The position numbers and the translations under genes were made by a program. A stretch of DNA of 64,000 bases from NCBI GenBank assembly GCA_916610825.1, contig OU744447.1, positions 10,275,751 through 10,339,750 on the forward strand. The letters run 5' to 3'. Under the pieces are notes generated by a model. It worked only from the letters and a program-made list of their open reading frames with translations, was not told the DNA's origin and searched no databases. The first letter of the stretch is position 1; every line of letters begins with the position of its first letter. This document shows positions 26,301 through 41,300 of the stretch, piece after piece. This stretch comes from Haliclystus octoradiatus (lineage: Eukaryota > Cnidaria > Staurozoa > Stauromedusae > Haliclystidae).

Positions 26301-29300
26301 ACTGCAATATTTTGCCAATCAATTATAAATACCAAGTTGGAATTTCAACCAGGATACCAAGTTGAGCAAATCGATAAGAATTGGGTACCTGTTAAGCCAA
26401 TCGACTTTGAATACGCCGCCAAGAATCCTGCGATCAAATCCAGGTGGTAGAACCCAACTGATTTTAGGACCATCGTGCATTGATTCCGATGATAAACGAA
26501 CAAAACCTTGAAATTTCCCGCTTTCTTTCACAGAGAATATCAAGATGACGTTGGTAGCACTCTGGGAATAAACAAACAACGTACAAAATTAGCACACTCC
26601 CGCAAGTAAGTACACAGAGTAAATTGTGCAAGTCAAAATTACCACAGATTTTCATAGCATGAATCCAAAATTAGCACTTATTAAATAGTTTAAGAAGGAC
26701 TTGGTTACAAAATAGTTTTGACAGAGTTAAAGTTTTAAGGTTACAGTTATCCAAATTGTTCCCATTCTGTTTTTATAGCATTTTAACTAAATAAACTAGA
26801 AACATTTAAATTATTGTCTTCCATTGTTCTCTTTGACTAATTATAGCATATTATGTAATTTTAATTTAGCCCATTTTAACCCAGGGCTAATGTTTAGTTT
26901 TTTTTACAGATCTTTGCATACATTGAAATACAAATGAAATCAAGTTTAGGTAATAATGTAATTCAAATAACTCAGCTTGGGAAGAATCATCATTGACATA
27001 TTGAATCTACTGCGATGAATTTCTGTAGTGTTGTGAAGTGTAGCGTTAAAATGAGTTTTACAAAAGTATAATTTGTTATCAACACATAGCGTACAAACAT
27101 TCAAATTAAAAAACATTGAAATTAAGCAAACTAAAATAAAATGGTTAATTGGAATCTATTTTTGATTTGGCTGATGGCAAAGCATTAGAATCAGTGAACA
27201 TTTTGATGTAATTATCGTATTACCTTGTAAGCATCGTTAAGTTTTCTTTCATTAGCAGGCGGAGTAGACCATACACCCTATCAATAAATTTAAATATTAT
27301 AATTAGTTTTAAAACAGTTTTGTTCATAAAACCTAACGAGCTGTTCATGTACAGTTCATCAACCTTACAAACATTCATAAATTGTCCAAGACAGCCTTAG
27401 AAACAGTTTCATGCAGATTGTTAAATTGCCTGTTTTTTATGAATTTTCTTATTGGGCCATAACTAAAGTATACCGATACATATCGCCTTTGGGTATACAA
27501 GTATACAACGGATATAGAGAGATATGTCACTGTTGCGTTTTGCATAGTGCTATTCCTTCCCCATCAAAATTGACCTTGACCATAGTATTTTGGAAATTCT
27601 TGTGACCCACTTTTTGAAACCAAACAAGAAATGATATTATTTTCCACAAAAGAGTTTGACTGTGATTTTCGGCCAACATTTTATGTTTTAATTGCTACAA
27701 GCAAAACGAAGGTCGGGCTTGGGATCGTTTTACTTTTTTTTTAATAAACTGATTATCCCAATCCTGCTAGCTACTTTCTTATAGTATATAAAACTTTGTA
27801 GCACATACTTATCACATCAGCAGGATTATCGTGTTGCTACGCAACACTGCTAAGAGCTTAAGGTTTACTGTCTCAAAATTGATTTCAAATCTATTTCTGT
27901 CATATTTAATCCGAGTTCCAGCATCGTTGCGCAGCAGCACGATAATCCTGCTAATTGATAAGTATGTTCTTGAAAGTGTTAAAACCTAAAGTTACAACTT
28001 TGAAGGCATCTAGTTCTTTTTGGAATATGTTATACTATAAGAAAAGTAGCTAGAACTATTGGGATGAACAGTTAAAAATTTAAGTAAAAAAAGTAAAACG
28101 ATTCCGACTTTCGTTTTCCATGTAGTAAGTAAAACATAGAATGTTGGCCAAAAGTCACAGACGAATTATCTTATTGTAAATGATATTGTTCCTTTTTTGA
28201 TTTTAAAAAGTGGGACACGAGAATCTTCAAAATGCCATGTTCAAGGTCAATTTTGATGGGAAAAGAGTCTATGCAAGGCTATGCAAAAACGCAATCAGTG
28301 ACATGTCCACATAGAAAAAATGTTCTATCCAAATCCGCTGTGTCCTAAAAGGCGATATATACACTTTAACCGTTCATGAAAAATTGTCATAGGAGCAGTA
28401 AGGAACAAATATATTAAACTATGTTAACATACCTTTGCTTTAGACAATGACACATTTTCATAGTTGTTACTCTTGATAATGAAGTATCTAGCACCACGTA
28501 AAATTGAGCTTAGTGTCTGTTCGTCTTCTTTGGAAACTTTTCTGACTTTACTTCTCACACGATCTGAAATATATTTCAAAAATAATGAATTAACATTGTG
28601 CTAATAAATGGGATAAAATTCAAAATGCCTGAACTCTGTTCACAGATTTAACTTTAGTCAATTGTATCATAACAATTATTATAGTAAAACAGGTGATTAT
28701 GCAGGTATTCATCAGAACATGACAAATCTATAAATATTTAAGAAATTATCAACAAGTCCATAATAAGCACAAACAGTAACATTGATGTTTACAAAGAAAA
28801 GTCAAGCACAAATTTCAGAAAATCATAAACTAAAATGAAAAATAATCTGAAATCAAGGATATCTAGAAAATTTGTAATGCAGGGTGGAAAATTGAAACCA
28901 GTTTCATGTGGGGATATCAAGGAAGGTGGGATATTAAAAAGTGGAATATCAAGTAAGTTTGATTGTATGGTCCCCTAGGAAAAGTTTATGTTCATAAGTT
29001 GATTCATAAACCCACAAGAACATGTTCATAAACTGTTTTTGAACCCACAAGAAAACTTTTCATGAACTGTTCATGAACTTATGAGCAATTTCATGCCCAT
29101 GAACCAATTCATGAACCCATAAGAAAATGTTTATGAATCGTTTTCGAACCCACAAGAAACTTTTCATGAACTGTTCATGAACTTATAAGCAGAACTGATT
29201 CATGAACCTGCAAGAAAATGTCCATGAACTATTTTTGAACCCATAAGAAAATGTTTATGGACTGTTTTTGAACCCACAAGATAATGTTCATGAACTGTTC

Positions 29301-32300
29301 ATGAAGTTTTAAGCAATTTCATGTTTACGAACCGGCTCATCAACCTACAAGAAAATGTTCATGAACTGTTTTTGAACTCACAAGAACATTTTGTAGAACT
29401 ATTTTTGAACCCACAAGAAAATTTTCATGAACTTTTGAGGAATTTCATTTTCATGAGCTCATGGATTTGTTGACTGGCTGTTAAACATTGGGTATAATGT
29501 ACCTTGAAATATAAGTATGATGACAATAAAATAAGAAGTACCTGCATCAGTTGCACTGTTGCTTCGCTTCCTCGTTTGCTTATCTTTTTCATCGATAAGA
29601 ACCTCCTTAAATTTAAACGAACCTAAACGATGAAAATAGCATTGGATACTCATAGTATATCATTAGAAATTTCTTGACAATCTATTTAATAAATATAATA
29701 ATACAAATTAATGAGAAAATAACATAAAACAAATTCAGGTACAGTGCATTAGCATAAATTCTGGTCATTAAATAGGAGTGGACTTATACCAGATCTAATA
29801 CTATAGTACACAAGAATATCAGTACATGTATTAGTTTTCAACCATTTTTGATTCTTAATCTTTTTTTTGTGATATCAAGGGGTGACAGAAGAGGGGGGTC
29901 AGGGGCTACAGCCCTACTGTGAGGGATTCAAAATTTTTGCTACTTTTTAAATTATTTTTTCAAATATTTCTACAGATAGCCCTCTCGTTGGGGGAGTTAC
30001 CTCTTTGTCAAGGAAATTACGGTGACACTCCTGGTAATATCAATATTAGTTATTATCGATATCACCAAAATAGGGCTGCAACTCTCTCCTCAAGTAAACT
30101 AGCCTTTTTTCATCGGCAAGGTTGGTTAGCTTGGTTAATGTTCTTAGAGCATGTGTATGTAGCTGGATGCTTCTCTTAACACCAACCAATGTTTCTGTCA
30201 GGGAATGAACCTGTGTCTGACGCCCTAACCATCACTACACCAAGGCCGCTAGTCCTTTATTTAACTGTTAATCCTGACACAATTGTAGTAGCTTGATCTA
30301 GTTTAACACAAATCATCCCATGCACGTGTTACTTTACGTAAATCAATACGAGGGGATAAACTTATAAGAATAGTGATTGACAATTATAAATATTATGCTC
30401 GCAGCAAGTTTTGTAGAGTAAATAGTCAAATATTCATCAGACAAAAGTCAAGTAAATTTTATATAACTTTACCTTCTGAAATTGGCGAAGGAGAACGCAT
30501 CTCATCTGAATTAGGTGAAATTGATCTTGAAATCGGTGATCTTGAGCCATGCGACAATGATTCAATACCAGAATGATGCTTCTCAATATCCGATGGTGAA
30601 CCTGAACGAGATCTATCATCCCAACTATGATAGCTATCTTCACTTATATCTTCATTAAAAGTATCGTCCATTTGAGGTGTAGCTTCTGGAGTTATACTAT
30701 CTAATGAAACATTGACAGTCTCGTCGTTAAGTTCTTCGTCTTTTTTAACATCTGGTGATTGCTTCTTTTTATCTGTGTTTAATATGATGATAGTAGAAGT
30801 CATTTATGTAACCTAAATTGGATACTTACATTTCAAGTATTGTATGCTGTAATTCTGAGAAGTGTAATCTCACTAAATAAGTTTATTGAACATTTATAGG
30901 ATAGATAAGATCATACCTGATAACTCTCAGGAATGATCATTTTTCAGTGTGAGGAATTTTTAACTGCATCAATCGTCAAGAAAGGAAATGATGCCTCAAT
31001 TGATAGTAAATGATTCAAGTCCATAGTAAGCAACTATCAAACACTTTCTGTGCAACACAGGTTATGTAAACGCAAATCTGACATAAGTCACGAGGAAGAC
31101 ATAGGTAATCAAAAGTTGACGCTGCGGGTGATTTTCTGAAGCCTTTTGAGTGATTCCTACCAACTTGAGTGTTTATATACCCAATATTGCACAAGAAAGT
31201 GTTCAATATTGGATTTATGAAATTTAAATATATATAGAAATATGTTGACCATTTAACAAACCTTCCCTGTGCATGTATTGTGACGAATATCGTATTAATA
31301 TGGTCGTGAATTATCAGAAATATTGTACCATACGGTTTCAAATTATCCTGAATATCGTATGAATATAAGACAAGCTCGAATCATGATTTGAAGCAATGAT
31401 TTTGTTCCCTGGGTTACCGTTCACCATAGCCCAATCATGACATTCGTATTTATTTTGAATCACAAATCGAAGAGTGTTTGTGTTACTTGTTATTAACAGC
31501 GTTTTGATAATAGGGTTATAATGGAAGTTTCACTTGTTTTATTATTAAATAAAAGCTAACCGGGTTGTGATGTCTTCTCCTTTAATGGGGAGTCATCCTG
31601 TAACAGAAAATTAGTCAATTTTCAACATAGATTCATACAAAAAGGAAACGTTGACTGTAGAAATCATAAGGTTGTCATCACTACAATAATCAGAACACCT
31701 TCTTCATCACATCAAGACATTGCTTCTATACTAGAAAAGACTTAAGCAATGTTGTGCGATTTTTCAAGGCTTTCAGCTATTTTATCACAAGAGTATCGTC
31801 AAGCGATATAAAATATATGGATTTGATGTGAAATTGATGTGGAATTTTACATCAATCAGGAAACAGCAAAGTAGAATTGAGCAAAAAACATGATTTCAAA
31901 TTGATTTGATTGGATACTGAACATTCGTGAGATTTGAATCACTTTGAGGAAAAGGCTAGCAAAGTTGACAAATTCATGAGTTGACTATTCTCACTCATCC
32001 AAAAACCACCTTCAACTACAGACTTCATTGATTCAGACAAACAAGCAGCATTCCACCAGTTACAGTACAGCTTCAACCGCTCAAGTGTAATTCGGGTAGG
32101 TGGGATTTCTGCTTATCTGCAACCTGACTTTGGAACTCTATAAACTATCTTCTGGTTAAGTCCTAATGTGTTGGATAAGTGAAAATTTGGAAGAATGTAG
32201 CCAAATAATGCAAACTTTTTCAATTTCATAATAAAAATATGTAAAACAGATGTACGTACATCGAGATCAATTTCTTCATCATTGTTAATCTCATCTATCA

Positions 32301-35300
32301 CTTCAGTATTGTCTTTTTCCTTCGGCACATCCTTCTTCTGCCTTGTTGAGCGTTTTGTCTCCTTAGGCTTAGGTTCTTGTTTACTTTTAGGAGTAGTTTT
32401 TGTACTTTTTGTTGTACTCTTCTTAGAGGTCTTGGTTGCTTTATCATCTTTAACTACATCTTTATCAGTTTTTGAAGAAGTGGATTTATTCTCTGTTGAT
32501 TTTTCTTTTTTAGATGATTTAGAAGGGGAAATTTTCTCTTTTAATTCAGTTTTCTTAGTTGATGAACTCGATTTTGCAGGTGTACCATTTGTTTTTATTT
32601 CTTCCGTAGATTCACATACTGGTTTAGGGCTTTGCTCTTTTGCTGGGGATTTTTTATTGGGGACACTACATCCATCATCCTTCTTGGTTGATTTTGTAGA
32701 TTTTGCTTGCTTTCGAACAGGCTTGCTTTCTGAAGCAACAGTTTCTGATTTTGTTTCTTCGGATTTTTTACTCGCAATTTCTTTCACAGTCTTTTTCACA
32801 GTATCAACAGATTTTTTTTCTGCTATTTTTTCTTTGCTTTCAGAACTCGGCAAAGGTTTTGCCTTTGTTGATTTTGTTGGTGTTCTTTTTGGTGTTGTTG
32901 TTGAAGTTTTCTCCTCGGTGCCAATTTTTGAACTGTTGCTGCTAATAGGCGTGCTTGATTTACTTTCTTTCTTAGTATCATCACTCTGAGATGATACAGT
33001 TGAGCTACGTCTTGATGATGCCCTAGTTGGAATGCTTTTACGTTTTTTTGTACTTGATCCTCTACCCTGAGAAGTTCTTTTCTTTGGTGCTTCTTTAGGG
33101 GTTTTGATCACTTCGATAGCAGCTTTTTGCTCTGTAAAATAAGAAACGCAAGTTATAACAAATTTAATCTGCACATTGCACAATATACTTTCTATTATCT
33201 TACACAAAAGCTCAAGTGTCAAAATTTGATGAAAAAATTGGGAAAATCATTTGCTTATAAATAATGGTATGCTAACACTGAATGATAGTTATGGCTTGTA
33301 ATTTTGAAAATAATTCTACCTGCTTGGCTGGTTGTATTATTCTGAACGACCTATGGATTTATTCTCAATATTTGCCACTAGATTCTATAATATGCACCTG
33401 GAATTTTGGTTTTCCCATACATTCTATTGGATTGTCCTTTATGACCCAACTATGTAATTGCCATCATTTCAGCCTTGTATAGCCATGAGCTGCGGTGTTC
33501 TTTTTGTAACAAATATAATAGGTGTACAAGGGGCCCTGTGATCGTCAATGCTAGAGTACTACTACATTTATACAAATTTAACTTGTGAATTTAAAAAAAA
33601 GCTTTTAGCTTATTCAAGTCCTGAATAAATGATGATGATGATGATAAATAATGACTTGTCTTTACAATTACAGCTACCTTGATTTTTATCGAACAATAGC
33701 TCAAATTCAAATTCACTTACCATTTTCTATAGTGTCTGCAACATCTAATTCTTGTTGAAATTCATCTTGACCATTTGGTTCAGCAAGAATATCATCTAAG
33801 ATATTAACAGCAGTTGACTCTAAACCTATACAATATATTAACAGATAAATAAACATTTTGGATAGGTGAAATTGAAATATCATAGTGAAATGGAAACGGA
33901 TAACAGAAAAATGCCTTTAAATACCAACATGATGTAATTATATCCCTGTGAAAAAATCCATGAGTTTATGAATAGTAACAGGCAGTTCGTGAACAGTTCA
34001 TTAACTTTTTCACATGGGATGTTATGATAGAAAGAGCTGATGAGATGACCAAATGCAATACTAATCCTGACTACATAGAAGGGTCATCATTTGATCAGAA
34101 ATCCTAGCAAGAAAATTATCATTAAATACTATACCCCGATCTAGATCATGAACTGTTCATGAACATTTCATCATTACAAGAATTAATCAGACAGAAGATG
34201 AATAAAAGTAAAAACCAACAAGTTTATAGTGATCAATTGTATTATGCGGTCATCATTAAATTATATACTATAGTAAGACGACACTGGTAGCAAAAGAAAG
34301 GGTTGACCTGTTCATAGTGACCACCTTCATTATGTGGTCTCATTAATCCATCTCAAAACTTTTATAATTAATTTCATAATAAGACAACTAAGGACTGTTT
34401 CTTGATACTGAGGGTGAATCAAAACAGTGTAATCATTGACCATAGATAGAAGATGTAGGAAGGTGCAACAATAGCAACATCACATGGTATTACCTTTCCC
34501 ATGGGAAAACAGTTCAATACCAGGTAAATTGCTTAATTCCGATTCAATGCTTAATGCTTATGAAGGATTCATGAAAAACATGCTACTGAACATTCATGAA
34601 GTTAATGAACTCATGGCCTTTGCTTCAAAGGAGTTATTATTAATATTTTCATAGTATTGGAATCAATAACTTCTAATTTGCTGGGTCAATCCTGATAAAC
34701 AACAGAGGCAAATAACAATAACTTCTTATAAATTCTTGCAAATCAACAACACATGGAATTTGATAGTAGAAGTAAAAAGCTAAGAAAATCGGAGATAACT
34801 AATTATGTCACAGATCAAAACTTTTGGAAGCTTAGGGTCTGTGCAATAACCCCACTGTTTCCAATTCTTTGTGTACACCAACCTGTCATGTTTTTATTGA
34901 ACATAGTGATGAACAAAGTAGTAGAGAAACCACATAATTAGGCAGATAATGGATCAATTGTAATCATATCGCTTCACTACAAATTTGTTTATGATAAGTA
35001 ACAATGATGTCGCCATTTCTTTTAGACATTTCTATTTTATTAAAGTTTTTTTTCAAAGTCTAGAAATTCAAGGAGGAAAAAGAAGATGAACAAAATGTTG
35101 CTGCTGACAGATTGTGAGTTTGTTTACGTCCCAAATGTGGGATACATGGTGTATAATAAAGACCTCAACCTTCTCAAAAAGTTTTTGTCTATGATGCATG
35201 TTAGATCGAACACACGGCAAAGACATTGCACATTCATATTTATAAGTTTAGAAGAAACAATAAAATGCATGCTCGATACCAATCATACAGCACATGGTGG

Positions 35301-38300
35301 TTTTGTAAATAAAAATCATTTTTATTTTCATGTGAATTATAAAAATTGTTAATTTTTGTTCTGAACTGTGATTGTTTAAGAGTTCTTTTGATGAAGATAA
35401 AAATATTAATTGGTCATATAAACTGGTAATTCCACGAAATAAATAACTTTAATACATATCCAACCGTACTTGAAACAATGTTCAAGGACTTGTAAACAGA
35501 AATGATTCCATACAAATTAATTAGCTTAAATAATTGAGGTATTTAATTTCATAAATGTGATATAGTATTTTCAGGCGGCATGGCATTCTACCAACACTTG
35601 CACTGTTGTGAGAGAAGTGAAAAGCTAAAACTCATTCACTGCAGCGGCATATGATCTTATAACGCCTTTCTTGTGACTCATTTTACATCAATCATGGTAG
35701 TAGAATTCTTTGATCTCTGTTTCCTATCAATTAAACTACAGATTATTTCTTCAAAATGAGGAGGGAGCGTATTTAGATGTTATTGTTAGCTGTACATTTA
35801 AAATCTGTACATTCTTCAGTAAAAAATGTTCATAATTGTGTGAAATATTTATAAGATCATGAAGTTCTGTGCAATAGGGCCGACTCATAAAAATCCAAAA
35901 TCAAAATGTTCAACTTAACTTGTTGTACGAAGTGATTTAATTAATTTGCGAAGTTTTTTCGATAAAGGGATAAGTATTTTTTGAGAAATTAGCATTTGAA
36001 ATAGTGAGAATTTCAAATCTTGAAAAACGGAGAATGAAAGTTATGTGACGTAATACTTTAAAAGTTATATCACAATGGGTGAGCGCGATAAGATTCCCAC
36101 AAATATCAAGCATGTTTACGTAAGAACGAAATATTCGAAAGTCGTGTTGTTGTTGTTATGGACGAATGCTCGATAGTTGTGATGATCTGCTTTGATACTT
36201 TGAAAAATTACATGTTTGTTTTTCTAACTAGTTTTCATTTATATCTCCTTACTATCTTTAAATGAAATCCTCACATAGCTGAAACGTGTTTTTAAAACTC
36301 CTCCTGTGAAAAAATTAGTTGAGTTCATGAACTGTTTATGAACTTCACAAACTCCATGAAAATCCCATGAGCACCTTATAAGCAGTTCATTAACATTAAA
36401 TGGCCCAATTTGCTAAACTGTTTTCATCAACTGTTTTCACAGGGGTATAAATGATATGTTTTGGTCAATTCTTTGTTAAACATTTTTGGACAAGTGCAAA
36501 TTTGAATAAAGTGAAATTCGACTAGCATTACAATGGACTATATTGTAATAAACAGGCTGGTATTTACTAGAGTGTAGTTGTTTGATAGAAATACCAATTT
36601 TAAAAAATTAGTTATATTGGCAAACTATCAATGCATAAACTAGTAACTAAAGGGTACATAAAAATTCCACAAATATTCGGGTAGTTGATGTTGAGTGAGG
36701 AAGAATGGCAAAAGCGGATTGATGAACAATTACATAAGCAGAGATATTTAATTTATAAGGTATACTACTACTCTTGATATTAAGACCCAAAGGGGAAATA
36801 CCTAACTCATGTGTGTATGATGATCGAGTAATAATAAGCTGTGAATGCCAACATCAAAATAACAAAAAAGGAACTTGTTTTATGGTTCTTGATGGTTGTT
36901 AATGTCGTTAGTTTAGAATTTTCCCTAATGTCCTGACTTGGTTGATAATGTTTTACATTTGGACACGTTTGGACACATTTGTTTTGCAGTAGAAACATAT
37001 CCGGTGCTCCAAAATTTTTTATTTCATCTTTTTCCTATAATTAAGACTTCTTGTGAGTTTTGAAAACATGAAATATAGCATTTGCTAGACCAAATATTGC
37101 AACTTGTAGATGTTGACATTGAAAACACATTCTTCCCTATCAAAGTCAGTGTGCAACATCCCTGAATCTGCGTGAACGCTGGCGAGGTAACTCAATGTAT
37201 GAATTTTATACAGTCATTACTTCAGCTTAAATAGATCAATTCAATCATCTTTACATACCAAATAATTTATTCAAACATTTAAAGCCATAAATATTTGACA
37301 AAATTACATTATAAACCTATAGTAAGCATATATTGTTCTACTGTAGCTTTCCACATTCTTTTGCCAGAATGAGTAATTCAACCAGAATTATTTTTCGGTA
37401 CTCTTTACAGCACATATTTCATATATTAAATTTCTGTCTCACACATATGTGTGCAGAAGTACCAGCATTTCTTCTTAAATGTTTCTTTTCAGTGAATTTT
37501 ATAGTCATGAAGCTCTGCACCCTTACATATCATCAGTATTCAGCAGCGTAGATATCTTTCCTGTGTTATTGGTATAAACATGTATAATCACATCTATGTT
37601 AGCTCTAAAGATCACTTCTTATTCCTTTAATTTTTATATTTTTATATGTTTATACCGGTTGATCTCAATTTAATTTTTTTAGTATTATCTAGCTTGCTTT
37701 AACTTGGTTTAAAACAAACCACAACAGTTGACAATTTATTATATCTATCATAGGTTGTGTATAAATCAGGGGTAACTCAAGGGCATTTTTCTACCGCTGC
37801 TTAAATTTGTAAATGATTTGTAGCAACGTAATTAGTAGAAACACTTTGCTAACACAAATAATGATAATAAATTAATATTATTGAACCACCCTACCAGGAA
37901 TCGGACTTGCACGGCCCGCATACTAGTCATACGCAATAACCACCGCGCCATGATAGCCAGGAGTAGGTTTAAAGTTCAAACATATCCCCTGCGAGAAAAT
38001 TGGTAAGATCATGAGATGTTCATGAACAGGTTATGAAAATCAGGCCATTTAATGTTCATGCACTGTTTTCCAACTATATTTTTGTTCAGTAGGCCTACAC
38101 AGATATGAAGATATTCTATGATCAGAATATAACGAAATATGTAGCATTCCAAAATCACAGAACATTTTCACCTTATTCTTTTTAGTTTTTTTGTCTGGGC
38201 TAGGCCTGTTCACACAAAATGTCAATTTTCTCATGAATTTGCTCTATCTTTAGGATCCCACACTTAAAGGTGTGTTTACATTATGCTTCAACGAGCTTAT

Positions 38301-41300
38301 AACTTTGTTTGAACACTGGAGTTAAAGGTCAACAAAACATACATGCTCCGTTTCTTAAAAAGTTGTTCAACTCTGAACTGGTTATTGTTCAGACTTTTAA
38401 TGATATTTAAATAACACAAAAATCGAGAAACACTGACCATGAGTTATTATCTTTGACTCTTTCAAATGTCGTTTTTCTTTGCATTTTAGCACATTGAAAG
38501 ACATTTGGGAGAAACATGGTAATATCTCTGTCACTATTTGATGAATAATTTTACGCAGAATTGATATGCAAGGAGAACCATGTTTGAGATTCAACGCACC
38601 TGGGCTAGTCCTAAGAAACTGCACTCAAATTTACTACAAAATGCAATTGAAACAGTATATATACATATAAACACCAATGTCTTTGCATGTGTGTGTGTGC
38701 AACGGTTTTCACAATTTTCCCAACCATTTCTATTTTTCAAAACTAAATGAATCAAATAGCATATCATCTGATCGATAATTGTATCATGCACTGGTTTTGA
38801 ATGCTGTTTGGATAGGCCTTGTTACGATATGCTTCATTTCTATTGATTATTACAGTGTCTAACAAAAGGTTTAGCCATTCTGAATCTTAGAGCATTTTAA
38901 ACATTTTGTTCTGAATTTTTCGTCAAGATTTGGCCTATAAGTCATTAAACTATCAATCTTCTGAATTTGTTCTAGTCTTCCGGGATCTAGAAACCCCATT
39001 TTGATGGACCCTGGTTTGAAATTGTGTCTGGCATCTGATAAAACTAAGTAAAAATTTTTTGAATGAGACAACCGATTATGACACTGGCATTTGATTTATT
39101 TTCGGAGCTGATTTATTTTCTTCAGTTTTCGTTTTTCTAGCAAAAAAATCCTATCACAAATAGCTCTGGTGTGTGTCTGTGAAGATGCTTATGTCTTCGT
39201 GCATAACTTTTTAAAATCTGAAACGATTTTTGAGTTTAATATCTTGAATTATTTGTATTTCCCGGGAATTGTTTTCCAATTAATTTTTGCCTTGATTCTT
39301 ACTTAATTTAATAGAACGAAGCGAAAAACCTATTTTCGGCAGAGGAGCTTTATTTTTTCTTAAAATATTTTAAAAGTACGGGGTGATTCCCTGAGGTAGG
39401 AAATCCTCATAATTAGTTGCAAAATGTAGCATGAATGGAAGTGATTTGTTTGTTTGCTTTTATGAATGGAACCAAAGACATTATGTGTAATCTACTGTCT
39501 ACAACGAAGAAATTTGTCCCAAATTTTCTTATAATGCAGACCTCTGTCAGTTTTTCTCTGTTTTCCAGTCCAGTTCACAGCTGATTATGATTGATGTGCA
39601 GGGTGGATTGCTTAAATAAGAAAGATTGGTCCATTTTTATCGAATTATCCTGCCTCACAATTACTAGGGCGGACATGTGTAAAGGATCTCACTTGTATAA
39701 AGTAGCATTCAAACATTAAATTGCTTAATACTGTGTTGTACTATTTTGATTGAACATAACAATGAACAGAGCGGTAATAGAGGAAACATTTTATTACGCT
39801 AGCAATTGGTCAAATACTATTACATAAATTTCTTCTCTTTTGCTATGATTATTATCAATATATTGACTTTTTTCAAACAATTTGTTATTCAAAATTTGAG
39901 ATGTCAATCTTTTATCAAAATTTTTCTGGAAATTGGATACGCCTATCAAACTGGGAAATGGGTATTATCACACAAGCCACTTTACAGTTTGAGGTTATAG
40001 ATTAAACGTAACATTTAAGCATTAATTTTAAATTTTTAACTGCATCTAACACCAACAAAAATTATACAGGGATTGAGTAGTTAGAACGTACAAAATAACT
40101 GCTATTGAATACACTATTTCAAAAATCTTTGAACTTTTAAAATTCAACTGTTTTCAATTTGTTGCAGTACAAACAAATATTTTGGTTCAGGATATATTTT
40201 TTATCCACTAACTTGGTAAGCTACCCCCAGTAGCTTGTCTTTCACCCTGTAAATGGCTAGTTTGTTATTAGTTTGAGTGACTGTGCATATGTGTTGCACA
40301 CCGGATGCCATTTCTTGGGGACAATCGTCAATACTACTTATGTGAGAGATATATCCTGATATAATGGTAAATGACAGCAAATTCACAATCTGTGTAGTAG
40401 TATAGCTACATAGAAACAATCAACCAATTATAGGGCACTTCGACAATTAGATTGTTGTTGGAAATAGTCTAGAATTACTTACTGTGATATTCTCCACTGA
40501 TTACAAAACAAATTTTCAAATGTGCACTGGAATTAGTTACAGCTTCATTTTGTCAAGACTGTGATAGAAATGAAAATACCCTGGAACAATTTTTAGTGAA
40601 CATTACATTTTAAAATAGGATTTTTGATTAAAATGAACATTTGCAAAGCAGCAAAATATGGACGGTACTTAACTATTATTAACATGATACATGCTAATAA
40701 AAACGCTGCTTCTCTTTGGCGTTTTTATATAATGAATTAAAACTGTCCCCATGATTGTCTGCGCCCTTTTTTACGCCAGCCTGAGATTGAGAGTTTCATA
40801 AGGCGAATAATAAATTGCTCATTAATTCATGTGTTTTTTCAGCAAAAATAGCTTTAATATGAATCTGCTAAATGGAAAGTCTACGTTTTTCATTAATTCT
40901 AATATTTTTTAGCATCCTCATTTCAATAAAACTAAGTATAAATACAATTAGGTCAGTCTTTCATATTATGTACATGCTACGGCATAATAGTTGTAATCCT
41001 GTCCCAAAATCAACATGTATATCTCAACTGTGATAAACTCATAGTGACGATTTGCATATTGAAACATTGTACCGAAAATACGAAATTTCGTCATTTGTCT
41101 ATAAAATTGGGAAACAAAATATGTTCATTTTGCTCATTATGTGGCTGAATTTATCAAAAAACATCAGTGTCCTTCTGTATAGCCTTAAAAAAGGAAGAAA
41201 AATTTAAAATGACGTCATTTACTGCAAAACAACATAGTGTATGTTTTTTTGAGCAGGCCAATACTAAATCTAGAGATGATTGCGGCTTGCTTAATATAGT

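Noticed and set aside
28976..29460. CRISPR array
   Set aside because: Units are tandem and imperfect with no unique spacers, in an animal intron.
32282..32989. 235-codon plus-strand open frame opposite YTHDC1 exon 3
   Set aside because: It is the antisense of a Lys/Ser/Thr-rich exon; such codon bias suppresses stops on the other strand. The peptide is a low-complexity Phe/Leu/Val/Ser string with no domain.
37875..37965. Functional tRNA gene
   Set aside because: The A- and B-box-like strings are degenerate and the acceptor arms do not pair well; better explained as a SINE head or pseudogene.
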